This document shows positions 1 to 14,734 of a stretch of 64,000 bases of DNA, one piece after another. The DNA lies in assembly GCA_012295275.1 (NCBI GenBank), contig CM022675.1, positions 6,989,332-7,053,331 of the forward strand, given 5' to 3'. The stretch comes from Chrysomallon squamiferum (taxonomy: Eukaryota; Mollusca; Gastropoda; Neomphalida; Peltospiridae). The position numbers were made by a program, and so were the translations under genes. Within the stretch, counting starts at the first letter, position 1, and each line of letters begins with the position of its first letter. The notes beneath the pieces were generated by a model. That model ran no database searches. It was not told the DNA's origin and saw only the letters and a program-made list of their open reading frames with translations.

Positions 1-607
1 ATTTTGATTGGGTGCTAATTATCTTTCATTACTGACTATATTTTTCTGTTTTAACCGTTACTCTATTTGACATGTGACTAGATTAAGATTCAGGTGCATG
101 TAGTGGTGAATTCTGCAATCTTTGATGTTCTGTGATCTACCCTTTAGTCATATTCCTCTGTAGGTCTTAGATTACTTTCATGAGTTTCCATGTCACTGTT
201 CTCTCCAGACAATAATTATTTTTGCTTTAAAAAAAAAAACAAAAAATAAAAAAAAAAAAAAAAATCATAAATAAGAATCATTTATAAGTGATAAAGAATA
301 TATAATACGGGTTTGAACTTAGGCTTTCCAGCCTGGAACCATAAACAGCTTCCAAGCAGAAGACAAAAATTTAAGGCTTCTCTGAAACCTCTTAAAGCTT
401 GTTTTGGTGTAATGAGTCATATTTAATGTTTAAATTATTCCAAATATTATGAGTAGTTTTCTGAAAATCTGAAAAATAATCAAGACAAGAGGAAGAATTA
501 TTTTTATACTCTTTATTTCCTTTTCATAAATAGGAAGTGTCAGATTGTTTAGGGCGTTCTTTAATGTTGTTTCATTGTTTGTGGAAAAAAAAAAATTGAA
601 GAATCTG

Positions 608-648
<41 letters not shown>

Positions 649-1450
649 ATGTATATACATATGTAGACATATAAATGATATATATATATATATATATAAA
701 ATTGACTGTGGAGGAGTTCGTGTATCTGACTCATAGCATTAGTGATTCACAACAGTTCTTATTTCGTTTCATCTGGCAGAGTGCCTGTGAAGATGGGAGT
801 TTTTTGCCAACCATCATTCATTAAAGAACCATTTCAGCAGGTGCCACATTTTTCAAACTCTTCATGTTTTTGGTGGTGTAGTAATAGGGCTTAATTGCAA
901 TGCCAGCATTTAAATTTTCAATATGTTTGTGTTTATGCATGCACAAGTGTTTGCCAGCAGTGGTCTGTGTGTGTTTGTGCATTATATGTTTACGTATCTG
1001 TAATGAAACAGGAATTTAAATGTATGATACAAAATGAACCTCTGATGTATTGATTTTTGTTTTAAAAAACAGCAGAAAATCCTCCACCAACATTTTGTTT
1101 ATTTAATTATTTATTTTTAAAACATTTTTAAGTTGTGTGTGTGTGTGTGTGTGTTTTACATTTTGTTGCTGTTTAAGGAGAAAATGATTGTTGTTATTTC
1201 ATCATTAAATATACAATCAGTCGATGTACATGAAATAATTTATAGTTGTCTATGCATAATTTAAGCTCTAGGTTTCACAAAAGCTGTTACTTCATTTAGA
1301 AAATAAATGATATTGGTGAACTGGAGGAAAGTTCGTGAGATACTCTATAAGATGTTTTAGAAAGTGATAAATTTACCTGTTTGTTTTTGTTTCATTTTTG
1401 TATGTATTAATATATAAGTTTGTGTGTGACTGCTTTATTAGTATTATTAA

Positions 1451-1481
<31 letters not shown>

Positions 1482-1520
1482 TATATGTTGTTATTACTAA
1501 TTTTTATTTCTTTTGTTTTG

Positions 1521-1570
<50 letters not shown>

Positions 1571-2521
1571 CCAGGATTACATCCACTTAAAATAGATCTG
1601 GAGCTTAATATTAAAAGATTTTTAAAAAAAAGGAAAAAAAAAAAGTTAAAAAGAATAAAAATGAAGAAGCTATATTATTAAATAAGGAAAAATGTATACT
1701 TAAAATAGGTCTGAATTGAGATTTTGAAAATTCCAAAAATGTTATTTTTGTTTGTAGTCACAGTAGAAGCAGTAGCTGTAAGTAGCAGTAGTTGTTGTTG
1801 CTGCTGATGATGCTGTTGGTTACAGTACAATAACTTTTTTCAGCTTACTGTCACTGTTAACATATCTTATTAAATAGTTTCTGATTTGTAACAGAAACAG
1901 ATGAAAGACAGAGAGAGAGAGAGACGCATACACATATTTGTCAAACATCAACTAATAACTCTAATCATCTCTCACATTACTGACTTTCTGAAACAGATTA
2001 TAACTTCTCCACACGATGCTCCAATTTGAGTGTGTGCCATTGGAATTTGGCTTCTGCGAGAATCTCAGTGGAAGAATACAGTTTTGGCCCATTTACAGAA
2101 CTTGGCGCCATTGCATACACAAGGGCTACCGGTTTTTGTTCTGCGTGATAACAATTATTCTGAATGAAGGGTTGGATTTTTCAGTTCTAATCAAATTTTG
2201 TACACCGATAAAAAGATGTGTTCAACAGTTCTGCGCTTGTGAATGGATATTTTATTAATCTGATCACATGTAGGTAAGTAAATAGAGTAAGTGTTAATTA
2301 AACTGAGGAAATGTAGGGATGTGCTTTAGTGGCTTTATTGACTTTTTTTTTTTTTTTTTTTTATCACTGAATCCAAAAAGGTATGTATAAAAGATGCATA
2401 TTATAGATACAGAGAGATAAAACAGTTTTTGCGCTTTAGTTTAATGAATATTTGATTAACATCAGGATTACCTGTAGGTAATTTAATTTTGTAAATTAAC
2501 GAAGTCAAGGAAGTGCAGAGG

Positions 2522-2524
<3 letters not shown>

Positions 2525-2569
<45 letters not shown>
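2525..2569. repeat. TG microsatellite
   Basis: Uninterrupted TG run of about 45 bp; a second TG run lies at 2665-2690. Confidence 0.95.
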
Positions 2570-2657
2570 TTTTATATTAAAAAAAAAATAGGAAACATGC
2601 ATTACAGTTTTGTACAGGTGATTGCTAATAGATATTTGATTATCTTAATATCAGCTG

Positions 2658-2690
<33 letters not shown>

Positions 2691-2970
2691 AATTAATTTA
2701 ACTTACTTGAAATGTTTTGTAACTCACAAATTTTTTTGAACTTTTTGTTGTAATCACATTTCATTGAAGTTTGATTTTATGTTTATAATCTAACTGTGAT
2801 GTACTAAATCTTAAACATGATATATGTGCATGGGTGGAATGTGTGTGTGTTTGTGTTTATGTAAGTATATATGTATATGTGCATTTATGTAATTCTGTGG
2901 GGTTTTTCTCTCTTTTTTTTTTTTTTTCTTAAAATGCATAAAAGCTAGTATATATTATGTATCCTTTATA

Positions 2971-3010
<40 letters not shown>

Positions 3011-3414
3011 TGTATATCTTAATCATAATAGAAACAGAAATATTTATTTTATAAATTACAGTATATTTAAAATTGTTTTAACAGCTGTTAAATAAACAAC
3101 TCTTACATAAACACTCATATTTGTATGCTGGTGTCCATGCATGGATGCGTATCCTTTTTTAAAAATAATCATTTTTCTATTATGTTTTTTTTTTTATCTA
3201 TCTGTTCTATCTAGCTGTGGTTTTTTTGCAACAACACATGTTGCATTCGTGTATCTATTTTAACTCTTGGAAAGCTAACAGTAAAAACATGCTGATAAAA
3301 AGATATTGCAGCATAGTGTACTTACTTTAACTTTTTGTTAGCTAATAGTAAAAACACAGTATGTTGATACAAGATGGGTGTTTTGTCATTTTTAATATCA
3401 TGTTAGCTATATGC

Positions 3415-3454
<40 letters not shown>

Positions 3455-3530
3455 ATGAAAAAGAGCTTGTTGAGAAGGTAACAAATACATAAGTTATTAT
3501 TAGTTTACTAAGTTTATCTAATTTTTAACT

Positions 3531-3569
<39 letters not shown>

Positions 3570-3880
3570 GGGAGATATGTATGTGTGTGTATTAGTGAAA
3601 CAACTGAATCACAAAATGATTATTAAGAAGTGTAAATGTTCTATCAATTCAGTGTGTGTGTTTATCTAAGAATTTTATATGTATATAATATGAAAGGTAT
3701 ATGCATCTGTGAATTAATGTATTACAAGATGATTATTAACAAGTGTTAATGTTGAGTGTGTGTGTGAGATATAAGTATTTTATTTGTGTATGATGTGAGA
3801 GGTTCATACAAGGGTGAATAATGAAATAACAGTATCAAGTATAAATGTTGTTATAGTCTTGAGTGTATATGTGTTTACAT
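3570..3880. repeat. Degenerate tandem array, about 105-bp unit, three copies
   Basis: The anchor AATGATTATTAAGAAGTGTAA near 3615 recurs, diverged, near 3725 and again near 3828, each followed by AATGTT and a TG-rich segment. Spacing is about 105-110 bp. Confidence 0.6.
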
Positions 3881-5991
3881 AACATGGTTTTTTCATATAC
3901 ACACTCCTACAGTTTAGGAGAGTCAACATACACATAAACACAAACATAAAAAAAATATTTCCACACAGCTGTATCATGTTTTGTTACTATAACATGTATA
4001 GGCTAAGGTAAAATGGGTTGGTTTTGAAGGTTTTTTTTTTTTCATTTCTTTTTTTGTTTTTTCCTTGCTTCAAACATTCACATAAAGATATATATAGACT
4101 CAAATGTACTCCCACACATTAAGAAACAAACTCAGTCTTTTTTATTGCCCATACTAGAAATACATTGATGTTTTTTGTTCTTCTTCTTCTTTTTTTATTA
4201 TTATTATTTTCCGTTTTTTGTATTTATACACAGTTTTTTATTTAATTTTTTTTCTCTCTCTCTCTCTCTCTCAGAACAAAAATTTAATTTATACTGACTT
4301 TGACATACTCCCACTTATTATAAAAATCAGATATATCTTTTCTTTTCATTTCTCTCTTTCTATATATATTATTTTTTGGGGGGTGTTGTTGTTTTTTAGA
4401 CTGATTTTCTTGAAAACAATGAACACAATATTTGTTTTTTATTTTATTTTTTCTTTTTTTGTTCTTTTTTATTTTTTTTGTTCTTGCATGTTCATGCTGC
4501 CATTTTCTCTCTCTCTCTCCCTCTCTCACTCTTTCTCTTCTATCTATCTGTCTCTGTTTCAGATACGCATGCATTTGTGTTTTTGTTGTTTTGGGGATTT
4601 TTTCACTTGCATTTTATTATGCAGCCACTTAACAGCCATTATATGACAGAGAAAGCTGTTTTACTTCTAAACAAAATATTCCTTTAGCAAAGACTGGAAG
4701 TCCTGTGTACAGCCTGACTGATCAATGGCAAGGTATTGTCACACAGCCGTGCAGCCCAGTTTTCTTCTTCAACTTTTGTGTTCACTGTATAAAGCTAATA
4801 TTTTTCAATCCTTGTTCACAGCACCAGTTTGTCAAGTGTTGCTATGCATTTGACAACTCCCCGATTCAAATGAAAAATAAGCAAAACTTTACGTATGACT
4901 AATATACATGTTTTTAGGCAGTTTCTAAAGTGTGCAGGGGGTTTGTGCTTTGTCACTGTGCATGCTGGGTTTTTTTTTTTTTTGCCGTCGAGATTTGTAT
5001 CGTAAGCCTTGATTCAAATGGATTATAAGGAAGTCTGTGGGATTGAAACTTAATATTTTGAATAGTCTTTTGTATTATTATGCTGCTTGCTTGCTGTGGT
5101 TTGTGTGGATTGATATGCACGCATGCAGTAATATTTAAGGTATTCATCTGTTTATTAAGTGTGTCTATGCATCTGACATGATACAAAATGAAAAATAAAA
5201 AAAAAAAATTGTGTGTTACGTAATGTCAAATGTCTAATCAGCTATTTTATTTTTTCCTTAATGGTCTGTGTTTCCATTAAATGAAAAAGGAATTCAAGTC
5301 ATAAAGAAATACATTTAGTTTTTTTGGCAGTTATTAATTTCAAGATTATTTTGGAACTGGAAGAGGTTACGTGATTAGGCACCTTGACCTGAGAATAAGA
5401 ATTGAAAAAGCAATAAGCTGTGATATAGAAAGCTCAACAAGTGATATATACTTTGAAATATACTTTTACATTATTCAGAAGCTTTAAAAATAAGGAAGTG
5501 ATAGAGATACAAAAAATGTGGTCTGTGTTTAAATTTCACGAATCCAGGCATATGGACAGAAACAAGTATTAAAGAAAGGAATATACTAGGTAAAAAAAAA
5601 CAAAAAAACAAGCAGTTTTATTGTTGTGGCCTATGTTTTGACTTGTCATAAAAGCATACTACTACATACGTGATAAATATGTTTACTGCAGTTTTATAAA
5701 GACTGAACTTGAGGAAATACAACTGTACTTGAAGTGATTATTGGATTAACTTGATGGGATTATGATATCAATCAGATTAACCTGACATCTGGCTGACTTC
5801 TTGGCCTTACATACAGACATCTTGTGACTAACCTAAGTTTATATCCGTAAGTGATAAAGAAATTTTTCTTTACTAAAGGACAGAGCTAAAAGCATGGGTG
5901 TGTTTGAAAATGAAAGAGAACCCAAAAAGAATGTTATATCAGTCAATATTTGATATCTGAACTATTTTTATGTTTAATGATACTGTGTTAC

Positions 5992-6016
5992 TGTGTGTGT
6001 TTGTGTGTGTGTGTTT

Positions 6017-6107
<91 letters not shown>
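5992..6107. repeat. Compound TG then GA microsatellite
   Basis: A short TG tract is followed by a GA tract of about 90 bp with one GATA interruption. Confidence 0.95.
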
Positions 6108-6109
<2 letters not shown>

Positions 6110-8194
6110 TTTAATTATTATTATTTTTTTTTTTTAGATTATTCCATATTATATTAACTAATCTATGGAAGAGGTCTATGTTTAAAACACTTACCACTTT
6201 ATGAAATGTATATTTAATCATTCCATGTCAAATCACCCAGCTTCTTTAACTTAGTATTTTTGTTCATTACAGATAGGAAATTTGAAATGAAAAATAACAG
6301 ATATTTCTTGCATTAGATCAGTTGTTTAAGATATATCAAACTCAAAAGCTTGGATTCTTTTTCAAAATATATATTTTGAACCTATATTTTATCACTGGGG
6401 AAATAACTAATTTACAGATTCCATATTTGTCGTTATTTTTCAAATTGATATAGATTAAATATTAATGGCCTTGACCTTGTTGAATTCAAGATTTTGTAAT
6501 AATATTAATCTTCCTTTCATAATTATATTTTTAAAATAAACTAATATCATCCTAAGAAAAAAGGTATGATAAGGGAATAAGAGAGGATTTCATGAAGCTA
6601 TGATGTAATATAGTGGTGGATAAGATAGTGCCAGTGTCTGTCTAAAATTTTTACAATGATCTTTTTCAACAGCTGAATAATAAACACAGCTTTTAATCTT
6701 TTTTTTTAAAAGAATTTTGGCAAGTACATTTTTTAGAATAATTTATTACTTTTCATATTTTCCAAGCACTTTAAATTTTAATAGAATTATTTTGGGTAAA
6801 TGTAAAATAAGTAAAAAATATTTTGCTACTGTTGCTACAATTGTTCCAGTCAAGAAGCTCAATATGAGAATGGTTGGAAAGGGAAAATATTGAATAAAAA
6901 AAATATCCAGATTGAAAAAAGACTGTATGATCTACTTCTGTGTAATACGTCAAAGGACTGCGTATTAATATTTGGTAAATAAATATAAGAGTAGATTATG
7001 TTAATCTTTTAACCTTTTATAATCCTAAATAATCCATATTGATTTTACGATGTGGAAATGTCATTTGATGATTGTTCAGAGAATCCCATAAATCCTTAAT
7101 GACAGTAAAAAAAAAAATAATAATAATTAGTGTAGTACCATTCTTCTTACTAATAATCATGCTTATCATATGCTTAATGATAAATATCATTTCTAGATTT
7201 GTGTATCAGAAATAATTATTAATATATCAGTAATATTCTCTATTGCATCTGTTCTTCAGTGTCTTCAGACTTGCATTGTTTACCTCCTGGGTAAATTGTC
7301 ACAATTTAGACTTTCTAGTGATCATTTTACTAACCATACACAATACCACCAAAGTATAAGAGAATCTCTTGTTTTATTTTATCACATCTTCATCAATCTG
7401 GTGTGATGTCTGGATGTAATCTAGTTCAATCATAAGTATTTGCAAATTAAATTCCAATATCAACCTCTGTACTGAACAGGCTTGATATACATTCATGTTA
7501 AAAAAAAGTTTCTATGAAAATCTATGAATAAATATTTGTTTTACAATATCTCAACTCATTAATTGTTACAGGACAACACATACCATAGTCATTTATAAAC
7601 CCATGTTCTAACTGCTGAGCTATAATCTGCTTTTGCTTCAGATTTTTCTTGAACAATGAGTGAATGACCTTTTATTATTATTATATTATTATTAAAACAT
7701 TTTTTAAATAATTTTTATTGTTGCTATTATTCCTTCGTAATTATATGCTAGAAAAATGAGTTATTAAGTGTTCATTAAAAACACGTGCTAATGATAAAAA
7801 GATCATTCTCTTTAATCTGAAGCTTACTAAAAGCAATTTCATGTTATTGGAGATAGCAAATTTTCCCTCTTCTCTAACACAACAAGTTACATCCTGTTGT
7901 TTTAATGTCTGATTTATCTGTCTGCCCACGTACAGAGACAAACTAATTATTTTCATTTCATGTAGTTTCTTTAGTTTATGTGTATGTGTGTGTGTATGTA
8001 TAATACATATATATATATATATAGACTGATAGATAGACATACATAGATATTAACAAATTTTGCTGAAAAAAAATGCATCAAAACATTTTTTAATTCTTCC
8101 TTTTTTCTTTTTGATATATGTTTTGTTTCCTTTTTCTTCTTTATCTTCTTTTTTTTCCATTTGTTATTTTTCTTATTATTTTCTTTCTTTCATT

Positions 8195-8232
<38 letters not shown>

Positions 8233-10703
8233 AGAGATTTTCTTTCTCTTCTTTCTCTCTTTTGATTGTTTTTTTTTTAGCTTATCTAGTTCTTTTCTTT
8301 TCTTTTTTTCTGCCAGCATTGTTTATTCTCTGTAGGTTCTTAATTCAAATTACATAAGTAATATCCTTATTTGTTTTAGAAACAGCTGTTAAAGAATATA
8401 ATTGTTCTTGTTTGTATGTGTGTATGTAGAGATAATTCATATATGTTTGTGGGTATGTGGTAAACACAGGAATATCATGTTTATTGTGATGACCTTTTCA
8501 CAGAAATTGGAATCCTTTTACCTTTTACATTTCTAAATAGAAATGACATGAAGGGAATCAGAGAACCCAGGTTCTAACTGGAATGTAAAACAGTAGCAGA
8601 TTTCTTTCTAGTTCCTTCTGTATCTCCCCTGCTGTCAGATCTTTACCCCAGGCATCACAAATATCTAACAAATCTGAGATATTGGTCAATCATTCCCATG
8701 TTGTTTCTTAAGTATGATTCACACCTCCAGTTGTTCTAAAACTTGAATTAAACTGGTCAGTTATTGTAATAACCCTCCTGCTTTAAAAATCCAAATTATT
8801 AGCTATTTCCCAATCTAGCCAGAGCTCCATGCTAAGATAATCAAGAGATCTTATTTATTTTTTCCATTTCTATTACAATGCTCATGCAAAAACTGTCTTA
8901 CAGTTAATGAACAAAAGTCAAATTGAGTCTGTCTTCTTTTCAGATACTTATCATTATCAAAAAAAAAAAAAAACCAACCTAAATGAGATTTCTGATAATA
9001 CTATCTTAATCTTTTCAAGGTTCCGTTAAACATGTGTTCATTGACTGAATTATTTGTCTGTGTTCAATGAAGTGGTCACTTTGGACAGAACACCTGTACA
9101 AAAATGTTTTTTTTAAAAATCAGCCCAGAGTAAAATAAAAGAGTGACAGTTGAGGTGTTTGCCAAGCTGCAGGTTAAAATACTTTACATTGTTAACACAG
9201 ATGTATGAACTACAGTATACAATGTTTGAATCAGCAGCCAGTGTTTAATCTCATCTTGTTGTTGGCTTGATAAACAGTGTACAAGTGAAGATATTTCTGA
9301 AGACGAAGAAGAAGAAGAAATGAAGATAAATGTGAACAAAAGATGGCTTTGTGTTGTTCTGACAAATTGAATGGTCTGCAAGTCAAGCTGATGTATGATT
9401 GGTTGTTGGTTCAATCCTTCTTAGTGCTACAGTTCAGCTATTTTTTGTTTTGTTTCAATCTCTGCATATGACTGGTTTATTAAGAGTATATGTTTTACTG
9501 TGAAAATAATGGTTAACACTTTGCTAAGCAATCCATTGGTTATCCTTTTCAACAATAAAGAATCTTTTGTATTTGAATCCTTTCAAAGGCAAAAATACAC
9601 ACATTTTATATTTTGATATTCCAAATTTAAAGTACTGTTTGGAAAAGGAAAAATAATTTTCACCATCATTTTAGAAAATGAAAATTCTGTTATTTTTATT
9701 ATTATTATTTTTTTTTTTTTTTTAACTTTATTTTGACATGGAAGAATTTCAGTGAAAATATAGATGACCATCCTTATCTGCAGGTTTTACATTCACAGTT
9801 TTAAAATATTTTCAAAAATTACTCTTCAGTAAAATCTCTTCATATAGCGACATACAGTATACTAGAATACTAAAGTCAGTAATGATTTGTGTGGGTTTTA
9901 GAAGTGTTTAGTAATACATATAGGTGGGATTTTGAGTTATAAACAAGTATGGTGTAAAAAAATTGCTTATTTTATGTGTTTCCTGAGCATCTTCGGTTTT
10001 GGCACATATATGGAATCCTGGAACCACATGTCCATGTATGAGGAGGGCTGAATGCTGTAAGGCATGGAATTTAAATGCAGCTATTTGATTCCTGTCAAGC
10101 ACATTTAAGTTTATTCATGGAAATCTGTCGTTACGATTTACAAGTGTCGTATTTTTGATTTATGATCATTACAGATCATTGATCAGAAATTTAGTTTCTG
10201 ATGTCCAGAGTTGTAAGCAGTTTTTCTACATCTTTACATTGCTTGATAAAACAGGCTGAACACTCTGTTTATTACAAAACCTACAACACATTTAAGACTG
10301 CATAATATTGCATTTTTCTATTCTATAGTAAGATGGGTGGTATAGATAAGTTTGTGCCCATGTTAGTACATTTGTACGTATTCAACAGCTGTCATGATAT
10401 TTATGACACATTTATGACTGTTTTAAAAAAATAATAGTAATAAAATTTTAAAAAAGCTCTAGTAAGATCGATGGTTATAGATGAATGTACATGCATCCAA
10501 ATATGTAAATATTTAGTTGTTATAATATCTGTCTATTAACATTCATATTTTTGTATGTATATTATATTTTTCAACTCAATGTACTAAGATGGATGGTTAT
10601 AGATAAATGTATACGTGTCCAAATATGTATGTATTTACTTATTACAAAAGCTCTGTATTAATAATAATAGTATTACTGTACATATCACACATTTATGACT
10701 GTA

Positions 10704-10847
10704 TAATAATATATAGTTCCACTATATGTAGAAATAATGGTGGTTATAGATATAATATATAATAACCACACACACACACACACACAAATATGGACAAATT
10801 TATCTATAACCACCATTCTTTCTACATATAGTGGAACTATATAATAA

Positions 10848-10848
<1 letters not shown>
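10704..10848. repeat. Large inverted repeat with CA-rich loop
   Basis: Arms of about 49 bp at 10704-10752 and 10801-10848 are near-perfect reverse complements: left arm ATAGTTCCACTATATGTAGA, right arm TCTACATATAGTGGAACTAT. The 48-bp spacer holds a CA repeat and a second CA repeat follows the right arm. The left arm also belongs to a degenerate direct repeat from about 10320 (GATGG-GGTTATAGAT anchors near 10335, 10470 and 10590). Confidence 0.85.
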
Positions 10849-10886
<38 letters not shown>

Positions 10887-11585
10887 GTTATATTTATTTC
10901 GCTTTATTACCAATCTCATATCACACATCTCTCACTATATAATATTATATTTTTCTGCTGTGCATAGACCTGTGACTGATTGATATGTACTGACTGGTGG
11001 TGTCAGGGAGGGAGAGGTGTGTTTCAAAGTTCAGTCTGCAGATGGGGACAGGATGTGAGTTCTCACCGCATCTGCTTGTCTGAAAAGATTTTGTAAAATG
11101 CCAGAAGCTAAATGATTACGTCCCACATGATACAGTTTACCTAGATAGTTCAGTCTGTTTTGACTTTTCGGCAGCTTGAAATAATCACTGAGATCAAGAG
11201 TTTTAATTAGATTAGGATATTTTTGTACCTTTGTTTTATTTTATTTTATTCTGTTTATTGTAATATACATTATTATATTAGTTAATAATAATCTTAATTT
11301 AATTATAATTATGTTTTCATTATTATCATCACTATTTATTTATTTTATTTTATTTTATTTATTTTTTATGATTGTTGTTGATGTTGTTGTTATTATTATT
11401 ATTATTATCATCATCATCATCATTATTTATTTATAAAACCTAAATAAAACAAAAATTATTAACAGTTGAATAAATTACCGAAGTTTTTCTGCTATTACAT
11501 TACTCTAATGATCCAAAGCTAATTGGTAGATTGATTGTTCATGTTCATGATTAAAAACAGTTTTCATGCTTCATATATTTTATAT

Positions 11586-11890
11586 ATTCAGAAGTTTCAT
11601 GGACAAAGGCACTTATTCCTGGATATTTCTTAATAATTATACAATAAATTATGATGTTTATTGAAAGGGAAAACCAAATAGCATTATACTTTACATAGTT
11701 AATTAAATTCTGAAGCTTCATGGAGAAAAGCATTTGTGCCTGGAATATCTGTATATAATTTACAAAACAAATTGTTAACTTTATTGAAAGAGAAAACCAA
11801 ACAGGCTTTTTCTTTTCTTTAGTTCTTTTTTCACTTTAATACATTCAGAAGTTTACAGAGAAATGCACTTCTTTGTAGATTTGTAGATGT
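11586..11890. repeat. Degenerate tandem array, about 120-137-bp unit, three copies
   Basis: Anchors ATTCAGAAGTTTCATGGA (11586), ATTCTGAAGCTTCATGGA (11707) and ATTCAGAAGTTTACAGAG (11843) are each followed by an AAAGCACTT-like segment. The first two copies also share TTATTGAAAG-GAAAACCAAA. Confidence 0.75.
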
Positions 11891-12881
11891 ATTTGGTAAA
11901 TTCATCTTTCAAGAAATTTCATTTAATTCCCAAAAGTATTATTAAACATTAGCTTAACATGGTCTAAAGAGGATTAATGATAAAACTGTAATGTTAATAA
12001 GCCTAAAATAGATTTCAGTTTAATTATTTTATTGTTGTTCTTCTTGGTAGTAGTTGTATTTTTATTACTGTCAGCAATTATGCTATTGTCTGCTTAGCAC
12101 TAGAACCAATTATTTGATTTAAAAAAAAAAATTCTGATGAATAAATGAAAAATATTATTCAGCATGTTTTCATAAACAACTAAATTAGACTATATTTATA
12201 TAGGCCCATGTTCCTATACAAAAAAACTTTGGAGGTCAAAGTGCATTTTTTGAAATATTTAGATATTTATATTCCTTGTGTCAGTAAGTTTCATTTTCCA
12301 CCATTTTTACCTTAATAACAAGTAGTACACTTGCAAAAATTTTCTTAGAAGAATTTGGGTAATCGATGAAAATTTGGAGCATATTTCTGTAATTTCTTTG
12401 ATCATGGGTTCTTAAAAATTCATAATTGAATTAAAATGTGTAATTATTGACAAATGATCAGGTTTGATGCCAATAGCTTGTACAAGTAAAACAGAGTATC
12501 AAGAATTTTGATGTTGTTTGAGTGTAATCAATGTCATGTGATCAGGTTTTAAGACTGAGAGATACTAAGATTTGCATCTCCGAATTAAAACAACCATAAA
12601 GAAGGTTAAGAGTTTACTCAAACAGCAAAAATCAATCAACCATCTTACTTGATTAATCTGTCATAGAGGAGATCAAACTAGCTTTTCAATAATTCCAAAA
12701 TCGATGATAGCATCAAAGATTTCCACATGTAAGACCGGATTCATTTGAATTTAGATGCATTTCTATTCAAAATATTTAAAAAAACAATATTTCTAACAAT
12801 CCTTTTTGAGAATTGTTAGATGAAATGAAGAATTAGGTTATTTCTTAAATCTTGTTGAATAAATTAGATGTTGGTCTCTTT

Positions 12882-12883
<2 letters not shown>

Positions 12884-12932
<49 letters not shown>
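12884..12932. repeat. Longest poly-T run (49 nt)
   Basis: Uninterrupted T49. An interrupted T-rich tract follows at 13102-13166. It could be the tail of a minus-strand retroposon, but no element body was recognised beside it. Confidence 0.95.
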
Positions 12933-12933
<1 letters not shown>

Positions 12934-13787
12934 AATATTTTTAAGGATGATGTTGTTTTTGTTGTAAATTTGAGAATTATATAAATGAATGATCAAACTA
13001 AAGTATTTATTAAATCTTAATGAATGAAATCATTTATGAGAGTGTCTTTTTATTTTTTATTTATTCATTCATTCATTTATTTTATATTTTTAAGGCCTGT
13101 CTTTTTTTTTTTTTTATTTATTTTTTTTTTTTTTTTTTTTTTTTTTTTATTTTTTTTTTTTTTTTTATCATTTTGGAACATGGAAGTTAATTACTGACAT
13201 GTTAGTATCTGAAATGGAATTGCCCCAGGAACACAGTTAATTAACACAACACTGGACTGAGATGGACCAACTTGTACAAGCAAACACCTTAGGTCATCGG
13301 GGGTCACAAGATCAATACTCTGTGATGAATTATTTCCCAGTCAAACCAGTCATGTGACTAAAGTATCAAAACTCTGCTATTTACTTTTGTATATGGGTGG
13401 AGTGAAGATTTAAAAAAAAAAAAAAAAAATAAAATTCAGTTAACATCTTAACCTCTGGGTATATCATCTTCTGATGGCAAAAATGTGAACTTTGGTTGAA
13501 GTAGGTGATATGCAGGCGTTGTACTGAGTTGATGAAAATGTGATATGAAGTATCAGAGATTCTGTTACAACTCAGATGTTCCAGGGGAAAGCAAAATAGT
13601 GAAGTCACAACAGGTAATCGAGAGGTTAATCATAAACAAGAGCAAGTCATACAGTATATAATTCAGTATCTCTAGTATGTAACTTAAAACAATTTTAATA
13701 ATAATTAATAAAATGAGTTAAGCAAGGAGAATCTTGGAAGAAGGGAAAAAACCCACATCCTTGCTCATGTAATAGTTGCTATTGTTG

Positions 13788-13803
13788 TTATTATTATTTA
13801 TTT

Positions 13804-13874
<71 letters not shown>

Positions 13875-13930
13875 TTATTATTGTTATAATTATCATCATC
13901 ATCACCATCATCATCATTATTATTATTATT
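13788..13930. repeat. ATT/ATC trinucleotide repeat
   Basis: Long interrupted ATT run passing into ATC units and back to ATT. Confidence 0.9.
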
Positions 13931-13959
13931 AAAATTTGTTGATCACAGGGGCAGAGAAG

Positions 13960-13990
<31 letters not shown>

Positions 13991-14734
13991 AAAATAGATA
14001 TTATGATCTATATAGGCCTACAGTTTGATACAAGAAAATATGTACAACAAAAATCATACTGATGTGTTGGACATAGCTGATTAGTAAATAATCAATACTG
14101 ATTGCATTCCAGCAAAGTGACTAATAATTGCTCCACTTTTCAGTTACGTAAAGTAATTTGTTTTTCTCACACGAAATTGTGTAACAGTATACTTCTACAC
14201 ATTCAGAACTCTACCCTGTTTGGTGTTTTAATGTAAACAGATGGCCAGGCCAGAGTCATCTTTGCTTGCCAAGAGGTCAGCAGTATACTCTGTATTGTTT
14301 GTGATTAACATTGACTTTTAGCCACCTGTTACAGACTTAGATTTGTTTTTCACATGTTTCCTCGCCACATACAGTGAACTCATGTTTGGTCTGAGAAAAT
14401 ATTATGCCAAAGGGTCAGCAATGTTTTTATATATTTTATAGTATAAGCAGCCTGTTTGGACACATTCTTTTTCTTTTTTCTTTTTTCTTTTTTTTTTTTA
14501 AATTTTCTCTGTAATTTCTTTTTTTCTTATTTTCAGTAAACGCATTGGAATTTAATTAAATTTTTTTTTTTAAATGTAAGATGCCATGTGATGGAATTTT
14601 TCTTAATTTTGTTAACTAGCAGATTTAAATGAAAAATTGAAATATGTGCTTAGTGATGATAGAAATAACAATAACAGATCAAATAATTATAAATAATTAT
14701 AATGTGTCAAGGTCTGTTTTACCTGCTTGTATTT

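Noticed and set aside
430-736. Overlapping open frames on both strands around TA repeats
   Set aside because: Translations are Tyr-Ile repeats from the TA microsatellite, with no domain or splice support.
4218-4687. Cluster of overlapping open frames on both strands, up to 142 residues
   Set aside because: Driven by T-, CT- and TTC-rich tracts. The products are Phe/Leu/Ser or Lys/Arg-rich low complexity, and all frames are open because stops are avoided by composition.
7590-7630. tRNA-like A-box on the minus strand (TAGCTCAGCAGTTAGAA)
   Set aside because: No B-box at the expected distance and no cloverleaf; at most a decayed SINE fragment.
9401-9435. GGTTCAATCC B-box-like motif, also at 57247-57258 with similar flanks
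   Set aside because: The two sites share only about 25 bp and lack an A-box and a recognisable tail, so a SINE cannot be supported.
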